7,809 nucleotides of DNA from Nitrospinae bacterium RIFCSPLOWO2_12_FULL_45_22 (lineage in GTDB: Bacteria > 2-12-FULL-45-22). The translations under genes and the position numbers were made by a program. The DNA lies in the NCBI GenBank assembly GCA_001803565.1, contig MHDQ01000232.1, positions 1-7,809 on the forward strand, read 5' to 3'. The first letter of the stretch is position 1; the number at the start of each line of letters is the position of its first letter. Positions 1 through 6,187 of this stretch are shown here, in pieces. Under the pieces are notes generated by a model. It did not search any database. It saw only the letters and a program-made list of their open reading frames with translations, and was not told where the DNA came from.

Positions 1-1
1 C

Positions 2-349
2 GCGGCCGCAAAGGAGTACCAGACCGCGGTGACCCGTGACCCGAAAGACTTTGCCGCTCAGCTTAACCTGGCCTGGAGTTATTATCAGCAGGGGCAATAT
101 CATCAGAGTGTCTCCTGGAACCAAAAGGCTATGACTATCCAGCCCGGTCATCCGGCTCCCCGGTACAATATGGCCCTGACTTATCTGCACAAAGGGGATT
201 ATGAAAAGGCCCTGGAAGAATACAAAAAAGCCTTGCAAACAGATAAGAATCTGGAGATAATAGAATATGCTATTGCCGCTTTAGGGAGCGAATTGAGTAA
301 GGAGCCGACGCTCAGGGGTGGTCATTTTGTCCTGGGTATCCTATTATGA
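2..349 (+). CDS. TPR-repeat protein, 5' partial, ends at a probable frameshift
   Basis: The frame is open from the left edge (codons from base 2), so the true start is outside the window; the GTG at 29 lies inside the domain and is unlikely to be the start. The translation reads as tetratricopeptide repeats. One helix pair has LAWSYYQQGQYHQSV, and the next has NMALTYLHKGDYEKALEEYKKAL, with Gly, Tyr and Ala at the usual TPR positions. A third repeat begins near 320 (HFVLGIL) but is cut by TGA at 347-349; its second half continues in another reading frame (see 342-467). TPR proteins are scaffolds for protein-protein contacts. Being just upstream of pilT, it may belong to the pilus operon, but TPR proteins are too general to assign a role. 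The family is clear; the exact function is unknown. No signal peptide can be judged because the N-terminus is missing. Confidence 0.8.
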   Translation, partial: AAAKEYQTAVTRDPKDFAAQLNLAWSYYQQGQYHQSVSWNQKAMTIQPGHPAPRYNMALTYLHKGDYEKALEEYKKALQTDKNLEIIEYAIAALGSELSKEPTLRGGHFVLGILL

Positions 350-467
350 GGGTAAAGGCAAAAAAGAAGAGGCCAGACAACAATTTGAAATGCATGTCCA
401 GAAAAACCCTGACGGGATATGGGAAAAAGAGGCCAGGGAACACCTTGCTGAATTGACCAAAAAATGA
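342..467 (+). pseudogene. Out-of-frame continuation of the TPR gene
   Basis: Read in the next frame from base 342, the DNA encodes YYEGKGKKEEARQQFEMHV and then a short charged tail ending in LAELTKK and TGA at 465-467. This is the missing second half of the TPR whose first half (HFVLGIL) ends the preceding frame. Joining the two needs either removal of one base or insertion of two near 338-342. The tail stops 17 nt before pilT, a normal operon distance. The gene is therefore either truly broken in this strain or carries a sequencing or assembly error. A GTG at 318 could in principle start this frame but has no convincing ribosome binding site. Confidence 0.75.
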
Positions 468-471
468 TAAA

Positions 472-481
472 AAGGAGGGGG
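472..481 (+). promoter_or_regulatory. Strong Shine-Dalgarno site of pilT
   Basis: AAGGAGGGGG lies directly upstream of the ATG at 485, with AGGAGG at 473-478 leaving a 6-nt spacer. It is the best ribosome binding site in the window and fixes the pilT start. Confidence 0.8.
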
Positions 482-484
482 TAG

Positions 485-1561
485 ATGGCCGAGATAGATG
501 CCTTTTTCAAGCTGATGCAGGATCAGGGTGCATCAGACTTGCACCTGATAGCGGGTTCGCAGCCGATATTACGAATCCGGGGTGATATGGAGCGGGTCAA
601 GTATAAAGAAATGGATAATGATGAGCTGAAGGCCATGCTCTATGAGATTACCCCACCTCATAAGGTCAAGCTCTTTGAAGAGACCGGGGATATAGATTTT
701 GCTTATGAGATACCAGGCTTGAGCCGCTACCGGGCTAATTTCTTTAACCAGAAAAATGGCATTGGGGCAGTATTTCGCTCGATACCCAGCGAGATCATGA
801 CGGCTGAGCAGTTGGGCTTACCCGCGGTGGTAAAGAGGTTTGCCATGTTAGAACGGGGTCTGATACTGGTTACCGGTCCGACTGGGAGCGGTAAGTCTAC
901 TACCCTGGCTGCTATGGTAGATCATGCCAACCGCAACCGGAAGCACCATATCCTGACCGTTGAAGACCCTATTGAATTCGTGCATAAGAGCATAGGTTGT
1001 ATCGTTAACCACCGCGAAGTCGGTACCCATACTAAATCCTTTGCCGCGGCATTACGGGGCGCTTTACGGGAAGACCCGGATATCATCCTGGTGGGTGAGA
1101 TGCGGGACCTGGAGACTATTGCCCTGGCCATAGAAGCAGCCACAACGGGACATCTGGTCTTTGGCACGTTGCATACCGCCAGTGCAGCCAAGACCGTTGA
1201 CCGGATCATAGATATTTTTCCGGCTGATCAGCAGGCCCAGATCCGTGCTACCTTAGCTGATGCCCTAAAAGCCGTAGTAGCACAGAATCTCTTTAAACGG
1301 ATAGATGTTAAGGGACGATGTGCAGCCCTGGAGGTTTTGGTAGGTACCCCGGCCGTGGCCAACCTTATCCGGGAAGGGAAGGCCTTCCAGATACCTTCTG
1401 CTATCCAGACCGGCGCTAAATTCGGTATGCAATCCCTGGATATAGCCATTATGAACCTCTTAGAGAAAAAATGGATCAGTCCTGAGGAGGCTTATGATAA
1501 GGCTATTGATAAGGCCAAATTCGTCTCCTTTCTGAAAAAGCCGCCAGATGATTTTGCCTAG
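485..1561 (+). CDS. pilT: PilT, type IV pilus retraction ATPase
   Basis: A 358-aa cytoplasmic hexameric ATPase of the secretion ATPase superfamily that powers pilus disassembly, giving twitching motility and DNA or surface retraction. The N-terminal PAS-like half (about 1-100) opens with the family pattern ending GASDLHL. The RecA-like half has Walker A GPTGSGKST at 131-139, the Asp box TVEDPIEFVH at 158-167, Walker B DPDIILVGEMRD at 197-208 with catalytic Glu205, and the His box GHLVFGTLHT at 222-231. The C-terminal retraction motif reads AVANLIRE at 290-297, where the family consensus is AIRNLIRE. Length is normal for PilT and the gene is intact. Overall wording, including the C-terminal KKPPDDF ending, resembles the Geobacter PilT4 type, consistent with a pilT-pilC-pilS-pilR locus. 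A strong ribosome site supports the ATG. It is followed 14 nt later by a paralogue. Confidence 0.96.
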   Translation: MAEIDAFFKLMQDQGASDLHLIAGSQPILRIRGDMERVKYKEMDNDELKAMLYEITPPHKVKLFEETGDIDFAYEIPGLSRYRANFFNQKNGIGAVFRSIPSEIMTAEQLGLPAVVKRFAMLERGLILVTGPTGSGKSTTLAAMVDHANRNRKHHILTVEDPIEFVHKSIGCIVNHREVGTHTKSFAAALRGALREDPDIILVGEMRDLETIALAIEAATTGHLVFGTLHTASAAKTVDRIIDIFPADQQAQIRATLADALKAVVAQNLFKRIDVKGRCAALEVLVGTPAVANLIREGKAFQIPSAIQTGAKFGMQSLDIAIMNLLEKKWISPEEAYDKAIDKAKFVSFLKKPPDDFA

Positions 1562-1567
1562 AAGGGG
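1562..1567 (+). promoter_or_regulatory. Shine-Dalgarno site of the second pilT-family gene
   Basis: AAGGGG immediately follows the pilT stop codon and sits 8 nt before the ATG at 1576. The same hexamer at the same spacing precedes pilC, which supports both starts. An ATG at 1568 is followed at once by a stop, so it is not the start. Confidence 0.65.
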
Positions 1568-1575
1568 ATGTTATT

Positions 1576-2757
1576 ATGAGGAAGACAGAGATAGATAATA
1601 TCCTGAGTACTATGCTGGAGACCCACGGTGGTGTTTCTGACCTCAACTTAACTGTGGGTAAGCCTTTACAAGTAGAGGCCTTTGGTCAGCTCACGCCGGT
1701 TCCGACCAATCCGCCGATAGAACAGCTCACCCCGTTCCAGACCGAGATATTTTCCCTTAACTTGATCGGCTCTGACCGAAGGAACACACAAAACCTTATC
1801 AATCAAGGCTCTTGCGACCTATCTTATTTCCTGCCGGATAAGGCCCGGTTCCGGGTAAATATCTTCTCCCAGCGCGGTTCTTATTCTATCGTATTAAGAA
1901 AGCTAGAGACCCGTATACCAACGCTAGAAGACCTTTTGTTACCCGAGGTACTGGCTAAGCTAGCAGAGGAAAAGAATGGCCTGATCCTGGTAACCGGCGC
2001 TACCGGGAGTGGAAAGTCCTCTACCCTGGCAGCCGTCCTCAACCTTATCAATGAGGCTAAAGCCGCCCATGTGGTAACCTTAGAAGACCCGGTAGAGTTT
2101 GTCCATTCCCATAAAAAGGCCACTTTTAATCAACGAGAGCTGGGGGGCGACTTTGATACCTTTGCTAATGGCTTACGGGCGGCCTTACGCCAGGCCCCTA
2201 AAGTCATCCTGGTGGGTGAGATACGGGATCGTGAGACAGTAGAGATCGGTATGAGCGCCGCAGAAACCGGCCACTTAGTCCTTAGCACCCTCCATACCGT
2301 AGATGCCGGTCAGAGTATAAATAGGTTGGTAGGTATGTTTGATTTAGAAGAAGAGAGATTAGCTCGCTCCCGCCTGGCCGATACTATCCGCTGGATCGTC
2401 TGCCAACGGCTATTACCTAAAGCGGGTGGTGGCCGGATAGCGGTCTTAGAGATAATGGGTACTAATCTGCGGGTGAAGGATTCTATTGTCCATGGCGAGT
2501 CAGAAGGGAAGACCTTCTATGAGATTATTGAGGCCAGTGTCCCTTATGGCTGGCGTACTTTTGACCAGTCTATTATTGAGCGCTACGAGGCAGGTCTGAT
2601 AACCGAAGAGACAGCCCTGGCCTATGCCTCCCGCAAGGATATCGTCGGTCGTGGAATTGACCGGCTCAAGGCCTCTAGAGGGGAAAAGACTACTACTATC
2701 GAGGGACTCGGTATGGATGCAGAGTATGGTAAAGAAGAAACCAGGAGAAAGAGATAA
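1576..2757 (+). CDS. PilT/PilU-family pilus ATPase, paralogue of PilT
   Basis: A 393-aa second retraction-type ATPase. Motifs: Walker A GATGSGKSS at 141-149, Asp box TLEDPVEFVH at 168-177, Walker B region APKVILVGEIRD at 207-218 with catalytic Glu215, and His box GHLVLSTLHT at 232-241. It differs from the preceding PilT throughout. The phrase IPTLEDLLLPEVL, the RQAP stretch before Walker B and the TFDQ segment near 328 recall PilU, whereas no AIRNLIRE box is visible; that region reads NLRVKDSIVHGESEGKTF. The Asp of the usual PDhhhhGE pattern is Lys209. A charged tail of about 25 residues (GEKTTT... to RRKR) extends past the conserved core. By analogy with PilU it probably assists or modulates PilT-driven retraction; that is inference. 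The next gene starts 5 nt downstream, so the two are surely co-transcribed. An exact orthologue name cannot be given from the sequence alone. Confidence 0.9.
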   Translation: MRKTEIDNILSTMLETHGGVSDLNLTVGKPLQVEAFGQLTPVPTNPPIEQLTPFQTEIFSLNLIGSDRRNTQNLINQGSCDLSYFLPDKARFRVNIFSQRGSYSIVLRKLETRIPTLEDLLLPEVLAKLAEEKNGLILVTGATGSGKSSTLAAVLNLINEAKAAHVVTLEDPVEFVHSHKKATFNQRELGGDFDTFANGLRAALRQAPKVILVGEIRDRETVEIGMSAAETGHLVLSTLHTVDAGQSINRLVGMFDLEEERLARSRLADTIRWIVCQRLLPKAGGGRIAVLEIMGTNLRVKDSIVHGESEGKTFYEIIEASVPYGWRTFDQSIIERYEAGLITEETALAYASRKDIVGRGIDRLKASRGEKTTTIEGLGMDAEYGKEETRRKR

Positions 2758-2762
2758 AGACT

Positions 2763-3404
2763 ATGGAGATTCAATGCACAGGTTGTAATAAACGGTTTAT
2801 TATCCCGGAAGAAAAAATCCCACAGAAAGATACCTTTCAGATACTCTGCCCCCAATGCCACAACCGTATCACGCTATCCCTCAAAGAAAGGGCAGCAGAG
2901 AGGGGCGAAGAAACCAAAGAGCAACCCCAGGAATTACCCATAGCGGCTGCATCAGCCGAGGAGATATATAGCGATGTGCCACTGGCTCTGGTCGGTGAAG
3001 ATAACCCCTCTCACCAGGCTATCATAAAAGAGGCTTTAGAATCTCTCGGCTATAAGGCTGTGCTGGTAAAAAACCCAGAAGAGGCCCTGGAGAGGATGAA
3101 ATTTGTCCAGTGTGAAGTAGTAGTCCTGAACGAGGAGCTTGGGGGAAGCTCTCCGTCTAACAATGCCTTCTTGACCCATCTGCAACATATGCCTATATCC
3201 AGCCGGAGAAACATATTCCTTACTTTGTGCGGTAAGAACTTTAAGACTATGGATAATTTCATGGCATTTGTGAATAGTGCAAACCTGGTGATAAATATAA
3301 ATGACCTGACGAGCCTAAAGAATATCCTGAAGAGGGCCATTGATGATGATAAGCAGTTCTACCGGGTCTTTAAAGATTGCCTGCGGGAGCTAGGCAAGCT
3401 ATAA
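2763..3404 (+). CDS. Zinc-ribbon plus degenerate receiver-domain protein
   Basis: A 213-aa protein with two recognisable parts. Residues 1-40 are an MJ0042-type zinc ribbon, with Cys5-x2-Cys8 and Cys29-x2-Cys32 as the four ligands. After an acidic, glutamine-rich linker (about 41-71), residues 72-200 follow the pattern of a response-regulator receiver: strand LALVGEDN at 74-81 with the acidic pair Glu79-Asp80, helix HQAIIKEALESLGY, and strand VVVLNEEL at 119-126. The phosphoacceptor Asp is replaced by Asn123. The conserved Lys near the fifth strand is also not seen (LVININDL). It is therefore probably a pseudo-receiver that is not phosphorylated in the usual way. No output domain or membrane segment follows. 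It sits 5 nt after the second ATPase gene and has no good Shine-Dalgarno site, suggesting translational coupling. A role in controlling pilus ATPases or assembly is suggested by context only. Confidence 0.82.
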   Translation: MEIQCTGCNKRFIIPEEKIPQKDTFQILCPQCHNRITLSLKERAAERGEETKEQPQELPIAAASAEEIYSDVPLALVGEDNPSHQAIIKEALESLGYKAVLVKNPEEALERMKFVQCEVVVLNEELGGSSPSNNAFLTHLQHMPISSRRNIFLTLCGKNFKTMDNFMAFVNSANLVININDLTSLKNILKRAIDDDKQFYRVFKDCLRELGKL

Positions 3405-3407
3405 CCG

Positions 3408-3580
3408 TAAGGAGTGAGCAGTAAGCAGTAAAGAGTGAGCAATGAGGCATCCTTCATTTTGCCCAAAAAGTAGTTAACACTTTTAGTCATAAAATTATTT
3501 TTCTTTTGTCAAATTGTTAACTACTTTTGAAGGATGCCAGCAAGGAAGAGTTTTTTTATCTGCTTGCTGCTCACTCCTCA
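3408..3580. repeat. Nested inverted repeat filling the gap before pilC
   Basis: Two stems share one centre. The outer arms are 3411-3428 and 3560-3577: 18 nt with 17 matches, the odd position (3422 against 3566) being a U·G wobble in RNA; the arms can be stretched to 3408 and 3580 with one more mismatch. The inner arms are 3446-3456 plus 3467-3479 on the left, split by a 10-nt bulge, against an unbroken 3515-3538 on the right, giving 24 perfect pairs. The apical loop (about 3480-3514) is AT-rich. A T-run lies at 3551-3557 between the right arms. The region has no open frame of note. It could be a non-autonomous mobile element, or an RNA hairpin that sets the pilC level relative to pilT; the sequence does not decide between these. 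Confidence 0.8.
3414..3448 (+). repeat. Degenerate 7-nt tandem repeat, left side
   Basis: Five units in perfect 7-nt register: GTGAGCA, GTAAGCA, GTAAAGA, GTGAGCA, ATGAGGC. The consensus is close to GTRAGCA. The array forms the left outer arm of the hairpin element before pilC. Confidence 0.75.
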
Positions 3581-3581
3581 C
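3561..3581 (-). repeat. Degenerate 7-nt tandem repeat, right side, inverted
   Basis: Read on the minus strand, three adjoining units are GTGAGGA, GTGAGCA and GCAAGCA, the same family as the left array but in the opposite orientation. Together the two arrays make up the outer stem. Confidence 0.75.
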
Positions 3582-3585
3582 TAAT

Positions 3586-3591
3586 AAGGGG
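3586..3591 (+). promoter_or_regulatory. Shine-Dalgarno site of pilC
   Basis: AAGGGG is placed 8 nt before the ATG at 3600, the same hexamer and spacing as at the second ATPase gene. A second GGGG run abuts the ATG. The site lies just outside the right arm of the inverted repeat, so the hairpin could affect its accessibility. Confidence 0.6.
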
Positions 3592-3599
3592 AAAAGGGG

Positions 3600-4805
3600 A
3601 TGCCGGCTTTTGTCTGGACGGGACGTCGTGGCACAACCGCAATGAATGGTGAGATAGAGGCCGTTAGCCTTGAGGCAGCCCGGGCCCGGTTACGTAGCCA
3701 ACGGGTCATTATCACTTCGCTCAAAAAAAAGCCCAAGCCGATCCAGATCAAGATACCGGGCATGGGTGGTAAGGTAGATCAGAAGGATGTAATAATCTTT
3801 ACCCGCCAATTCTCTACCATGATTGATGCTGGCTTGCCACTGGTGCAATGCCTGGATATCCTGGCTAAACAGGCTCAGAATAAGGTTTTTGCCGATGTGA
3901 TCTTTAAGGTAAAGACCGATGTTGAAGGTGGAGAAACCTTTGCCGATGCCTTACGCAAGCACCCAAAGATATTTGATCAGCTCTATGCCAATATGGTAGA
4001 GGCAGGGGAGGCCGGTGGTGTGCTGGACACTATCTTGCAGAGATTAGCGGCCTATATGGAAAAAGCTGCGGCTTTAAAAAAGCAGGTCAAGTCCGCTATG
4101 GTATATCCGGCATCTATCATGGGGGTAGCGATCTTGGTGGTAATATTTCTATTGATCTGGGTAATTCCCACTTTCGGGGGTATGTTTGCCGAATTTGGTG
4201 CTACCTTGCCTGCCCCTACCCGAATAGTGATGGCAGCCAGTGATTATGCCAAGGCCTATCTCTTATATGTAATAGTGGGTGTGGTTTTGATTGTTGTTGC
4301 ATTTAAGCGCTATTATGCTACCGGCAGGGGCCGCCGAAACGTAGATGCCTTCATGTTAAGAGCGCCAATCTTTGGCCCCTTGATCCAGAAGATAGCAGTA
4401 GCAAGATTCACCCGTACCTTAGGTACCCTGCTGAGTAGCGGTGTCTCGATTATCGATTCTCTGGGGATAACGTCCCGGGTGGCTGGGAACAAGATAGTAG
4501 AGCTGGCAGTACTGGCTATTATTAGCGCCGTAAAAGAAGGGAAGACTATTGCCGGCACCTTGACCAGGGAGAAGGTATTTCCCCCTATGGTAGTGCAGAT
4601 GATTGATGTAGGTGAGACCAGTGGTGCGCTGGACAAGATGCTGAATAAGATAGCAGATTTTTATGATGAAGAAGTAGATGCGGCAGTATCTGCCTTGACC
4701 TCCCTGCTGGAGCCTATGCTCATGGTCTTTTTAGGGGTGACCTTAGGTTTTGTAATAATAGCCATGTATATGCCGATCTTCACGTTAGCCGGAAGCATAG
4801 GCTAG
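3600..4805 (+). CDS. pilC: PilC, type IV pilus inner-membrane platform protein
   Basis: A 401-aa GspF/PilC-family polytopic protein that forms the inner-membrane platform on which PilB and PilT act. It shows the two tandem T2SSF domains. The first has the pattern FTRQFSTMIDAGLPL at 67-81 and the second its counterpart VARFTRTLGTLLSSGVSI at 267-284. Each is followed by an EAGE/VGETSG-type turn (134-140 and 337-342). Likely membrane segments are about 171-193, 219-236 and 371-393, the usual three. Residues 1-60 match the soluble N-terminal region, beginning F-x-W-x-G-R with a basic stretch KKKPK near 42-46. Length is typical and no defect is seen. The start is supported by AAGGGG 8 nt upstream. 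It is separated from the upstream genes by the hairpin region but almost abuts pilS. Confidence 0.95.
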   Translation: MPAFVWTGRRGTTAMNGEIEAVSLEAARARLRSQRVIITSLKKKPKPIQIKIPGMGGKVDQKDVIIFTRQFSTMIDAGLPLVQCLDILAKQAQNKVFADVIFKVKTDVEGGETFADALRKHPKIFDQLYANMVEAGEAGGVLDTILQRLAAYMEKAAALKKQVKSAMVYPASIMGVAILVVIFLLIWVIPTFGGMFAEFGATLPAPTRIVMAASDYAKAYLLYVIVGVVLIVVAFKRYYATGRGRRNVDAFMLRAPIFGPLIQKIAVARFTRTLGTLLSSGVSIIDSLGITSRVAGNKIVELAVLAIISAVKEGKTIAGTLTREKVFPPMVVQMIDVGETSGALDKMLNKIADFYDEEVDAAVSALTSLLEPMLMVFLGVTLGFVIIAMYMPIFTLAGSIG

Positions 4806-4809
4806 AAAA

Positions 4810-6174
4810 ATGGCCCAGACTATCTACCATCAGGACAAAGACCTCCTATTCAAGATCAAGGTACTGCTTGCCTTCCGCGTGATCATTATTACTGTCTTTA
4901 TGGGGGGGGCATTCCTTGCCTCGCCGCGTATAGAGTTACACAACCCATCATTCCAGGGTATCATATCCCTCATTATCCTGACCTACCTCAGCACTATTGC
5001 CTATTCCCTGGCCTTAAAAAAGATCAGGAATCTTTACCTTTTTTCCTATCTGCAGATCCTGGGCGATTTATTGATCGAGACGGGTATAATATATTTTACT
5101 GGTGGTATTGAGAGTCCTTTTTCCTTTCTTTATACCCTTTCTATCATTGCAGCCAGCATAATAATCTATCGGCCAGGGGGGTATTTTATTGCCTCTATGG
5201 CGACTATACTTTATGGTCTCATAGCTAATCTCGAATTTTACCAGATTATTACGCCACTAGCCATCTCGCAGAGGGTAACAGGGATAATTTCGGCCGAGTA
5301 TTTCCTCTTCAAGATATTTTTAAATATCTCTGCCTTCTTCCTGATCGCCTTTCTGAGCGGGTATCTAGCACAAAGCCTTAAGCGGACCGGGCGGGAGCTG
5401 GTAGAGAAGAAAATTGATCTGATAGAGATGGAAGAGCAGGTCAGGCGTGCCGATAGATTGGCTGCTATAGGTAGGATTGCTGCCGGGATGGCGCATGAGA
5501 TCAGGAATCCCCTGGCCTCTATTAGCGGTTCTATCCAATTGCTAAAAGAAGAGATGTCCCCGGATGGCCCTTACCAGAAATTGATGGATATTGTCCTGAC
5601 CGAGACAGACCGCTTAGACCGGATAATAACAGATTTCCTTACCTATGCCCGGCCCGCACCCCCCCATCTCCAGCCCTGCAACATCAATAACCTCCTTAAA
5701 GAGACCATTGCCTTGATAATGAATAGCCCATACTATTTACCCCAGATAGCTATAGAACTATCTCTGGATAAAAAAGAGACTGAAATATTGATAGACCCTA
5801 ACCAGATAAGACAGGTCTTCTGGAACCTCTCTATTAATGCCTTACAGGCCATGCCGTCCGGGGGCAGTTTGAGGCTATCTACCAGGTGGCTAGAAAAACC
5901 CTGGAAAGATACTGATAAAAAATGGCACAAAAACCTTAATCTTCCCCTGGCCGAGATTATCATTGCTGACACTGGCATAGGCATCCCTAGCCAGGATAAG
6001 CCCCGGATATTTGAGCCATTTTTTACTACCAAAGATAATGGCAGTGGCTTAGGGCTGGCTATTGTCTATCGTATAATAGAGGAACATAGGGGTTATATAG
6101 AGGTGGATAGTAAAGAAGGGGAAGGGACCAGTTTCCATATATGGCTCCCCACCTATCCAGATAATAGTAAATAA
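4810..6174 (+). CDS. pilS: PilS, membrane sensor histidine kinase
   Basis: A 454-aa sensor kinase. About six hydrophobic helices (near 15-37, 49-70, 75-97, 103-121, 124-147, 165-188) form the N-terminal sensor, with the TGGIESPF turn at 97-104 typical of PilS-like membrane sensors. A short linker leads straight to the HisKA H-box with His229 in HEIRNPL (229-235). The HATPase domain has the N-box around Asn343 (NLSINALQAM), G1 DTGIGIP at 387-393, F-box FEPFFTTK at 401-408 and G2 GSGLGLAI at 411-418. All catalytic boxes are intact. In Pseudomonas, PilS monitors inner-membrane pilin and phosphorylates PilR. A PAS domain between membrane and kinase parts, known in some PilS proteins, is not evident here. 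It starts 4 nt after pilC without a clear ribosome site, suggesting coupling. An 8-G run lies at codons 31-33. Confidence 0.93.
   Translation: MAQTIYHQDKDLLFKIKVLLAFRVIIITVFMGGAFLASPRIELHNPSFQGIISLIILTYLSTIAYSLALKKIRNLYLFSYLQILGDLLIETGIIYFTGGIESPFSFLYTLSIIAASIIIYRPGGYFIASMATILYGLIANLEFYQIITPLAISQRVTGIISAEYFLFKIFLNISAFFLIAFLSGYLAQSLKRTGRELVEKKIDLIEMEEQVRRADRLAAIGRIAAGMAHEIRNPLASISGSIQLLKEEMSPDGPYQKLMDIVLTETDRLDRIITDFLTYARPAPPHLQPCNINNLLKETIALIMNSPYYLPQIAIELSLDKKETEILIDPNQIRQVFWNLSINALQAMPSGGSLRLSTRWLEKPWKDTDKKWHKNLNLPLAEIIIADTGIGIPSQDKPRIFEPFFTTKDNGSGLGLAIVYRIIEEHRGYIEVDSKEGEGTSFHIWLPTYPDNSK
4902..4909 (+). repeat. Homopolymeric G8 tract inside pilS
   Basis: Eight consecutive G residues fall within codons 31-33 of pilS, in the first membrane helix. 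Such tracts are prone to slippage, either biologically or in sequencing. The reading frame is intact with 8 G. Confidence 0.9.
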
Positions 6175-6176
6175 GC

Positions 6177-6180
6177 GGAG
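6177..6180 (+). promoter_or_regulatory. Ribosome binding site of the GxxExxY gene
   Basis: GGAG lies 7 nt before the ATG at 6188 and 2 nt after the pilS stop codon. It lies outside the 26-nt repeat that starts at 6198, so initiation signals appear to come from sequence outside the repeat-bounded block. Confidence 0.55.
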
Positions 6181-6187
6181 AGTAATA

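Noticed and set aside
338-349. Programmed +1 frameshift in the TPR gene
   Set aside because: There is no slippery codon with a stimulatory site like that of prfB. Mutation or sequence error is simpler.
922-1209. Antisense open frame of 95 codons opposite pilT, and similar ones opposite the other genes (for example 4313-4636 and 5733-6032)
   Set aside because: They lie wholly inside clear + strand genes, have no recognisable protein motifs or ribosome sites, and are expected as shadows of codon bias.
3551-3557. T-run after the inner hairpin as an intrinsic terminator
   Set aside because: The T-run begins 12 nt past the inner stem, that stem is AT-rich at its top with a large loop, and termination here would cut off pilC and pilS.
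3408-3589. TAAGG at both edges of the hairpin element (3408-3412 and 3585-3589) as a target duplication
   Set aside because: It is only 5 nt, overlaps the left arm and is not symmetrically placed; too weak to support transposition.
3629-3640. TGGCAC resembling the -24 half of a sigma-54 promoter
   Set aside because: It is inside pilC and the spacing to the next GC is about 7 nt instead of 10, so the -12 half is not in place.
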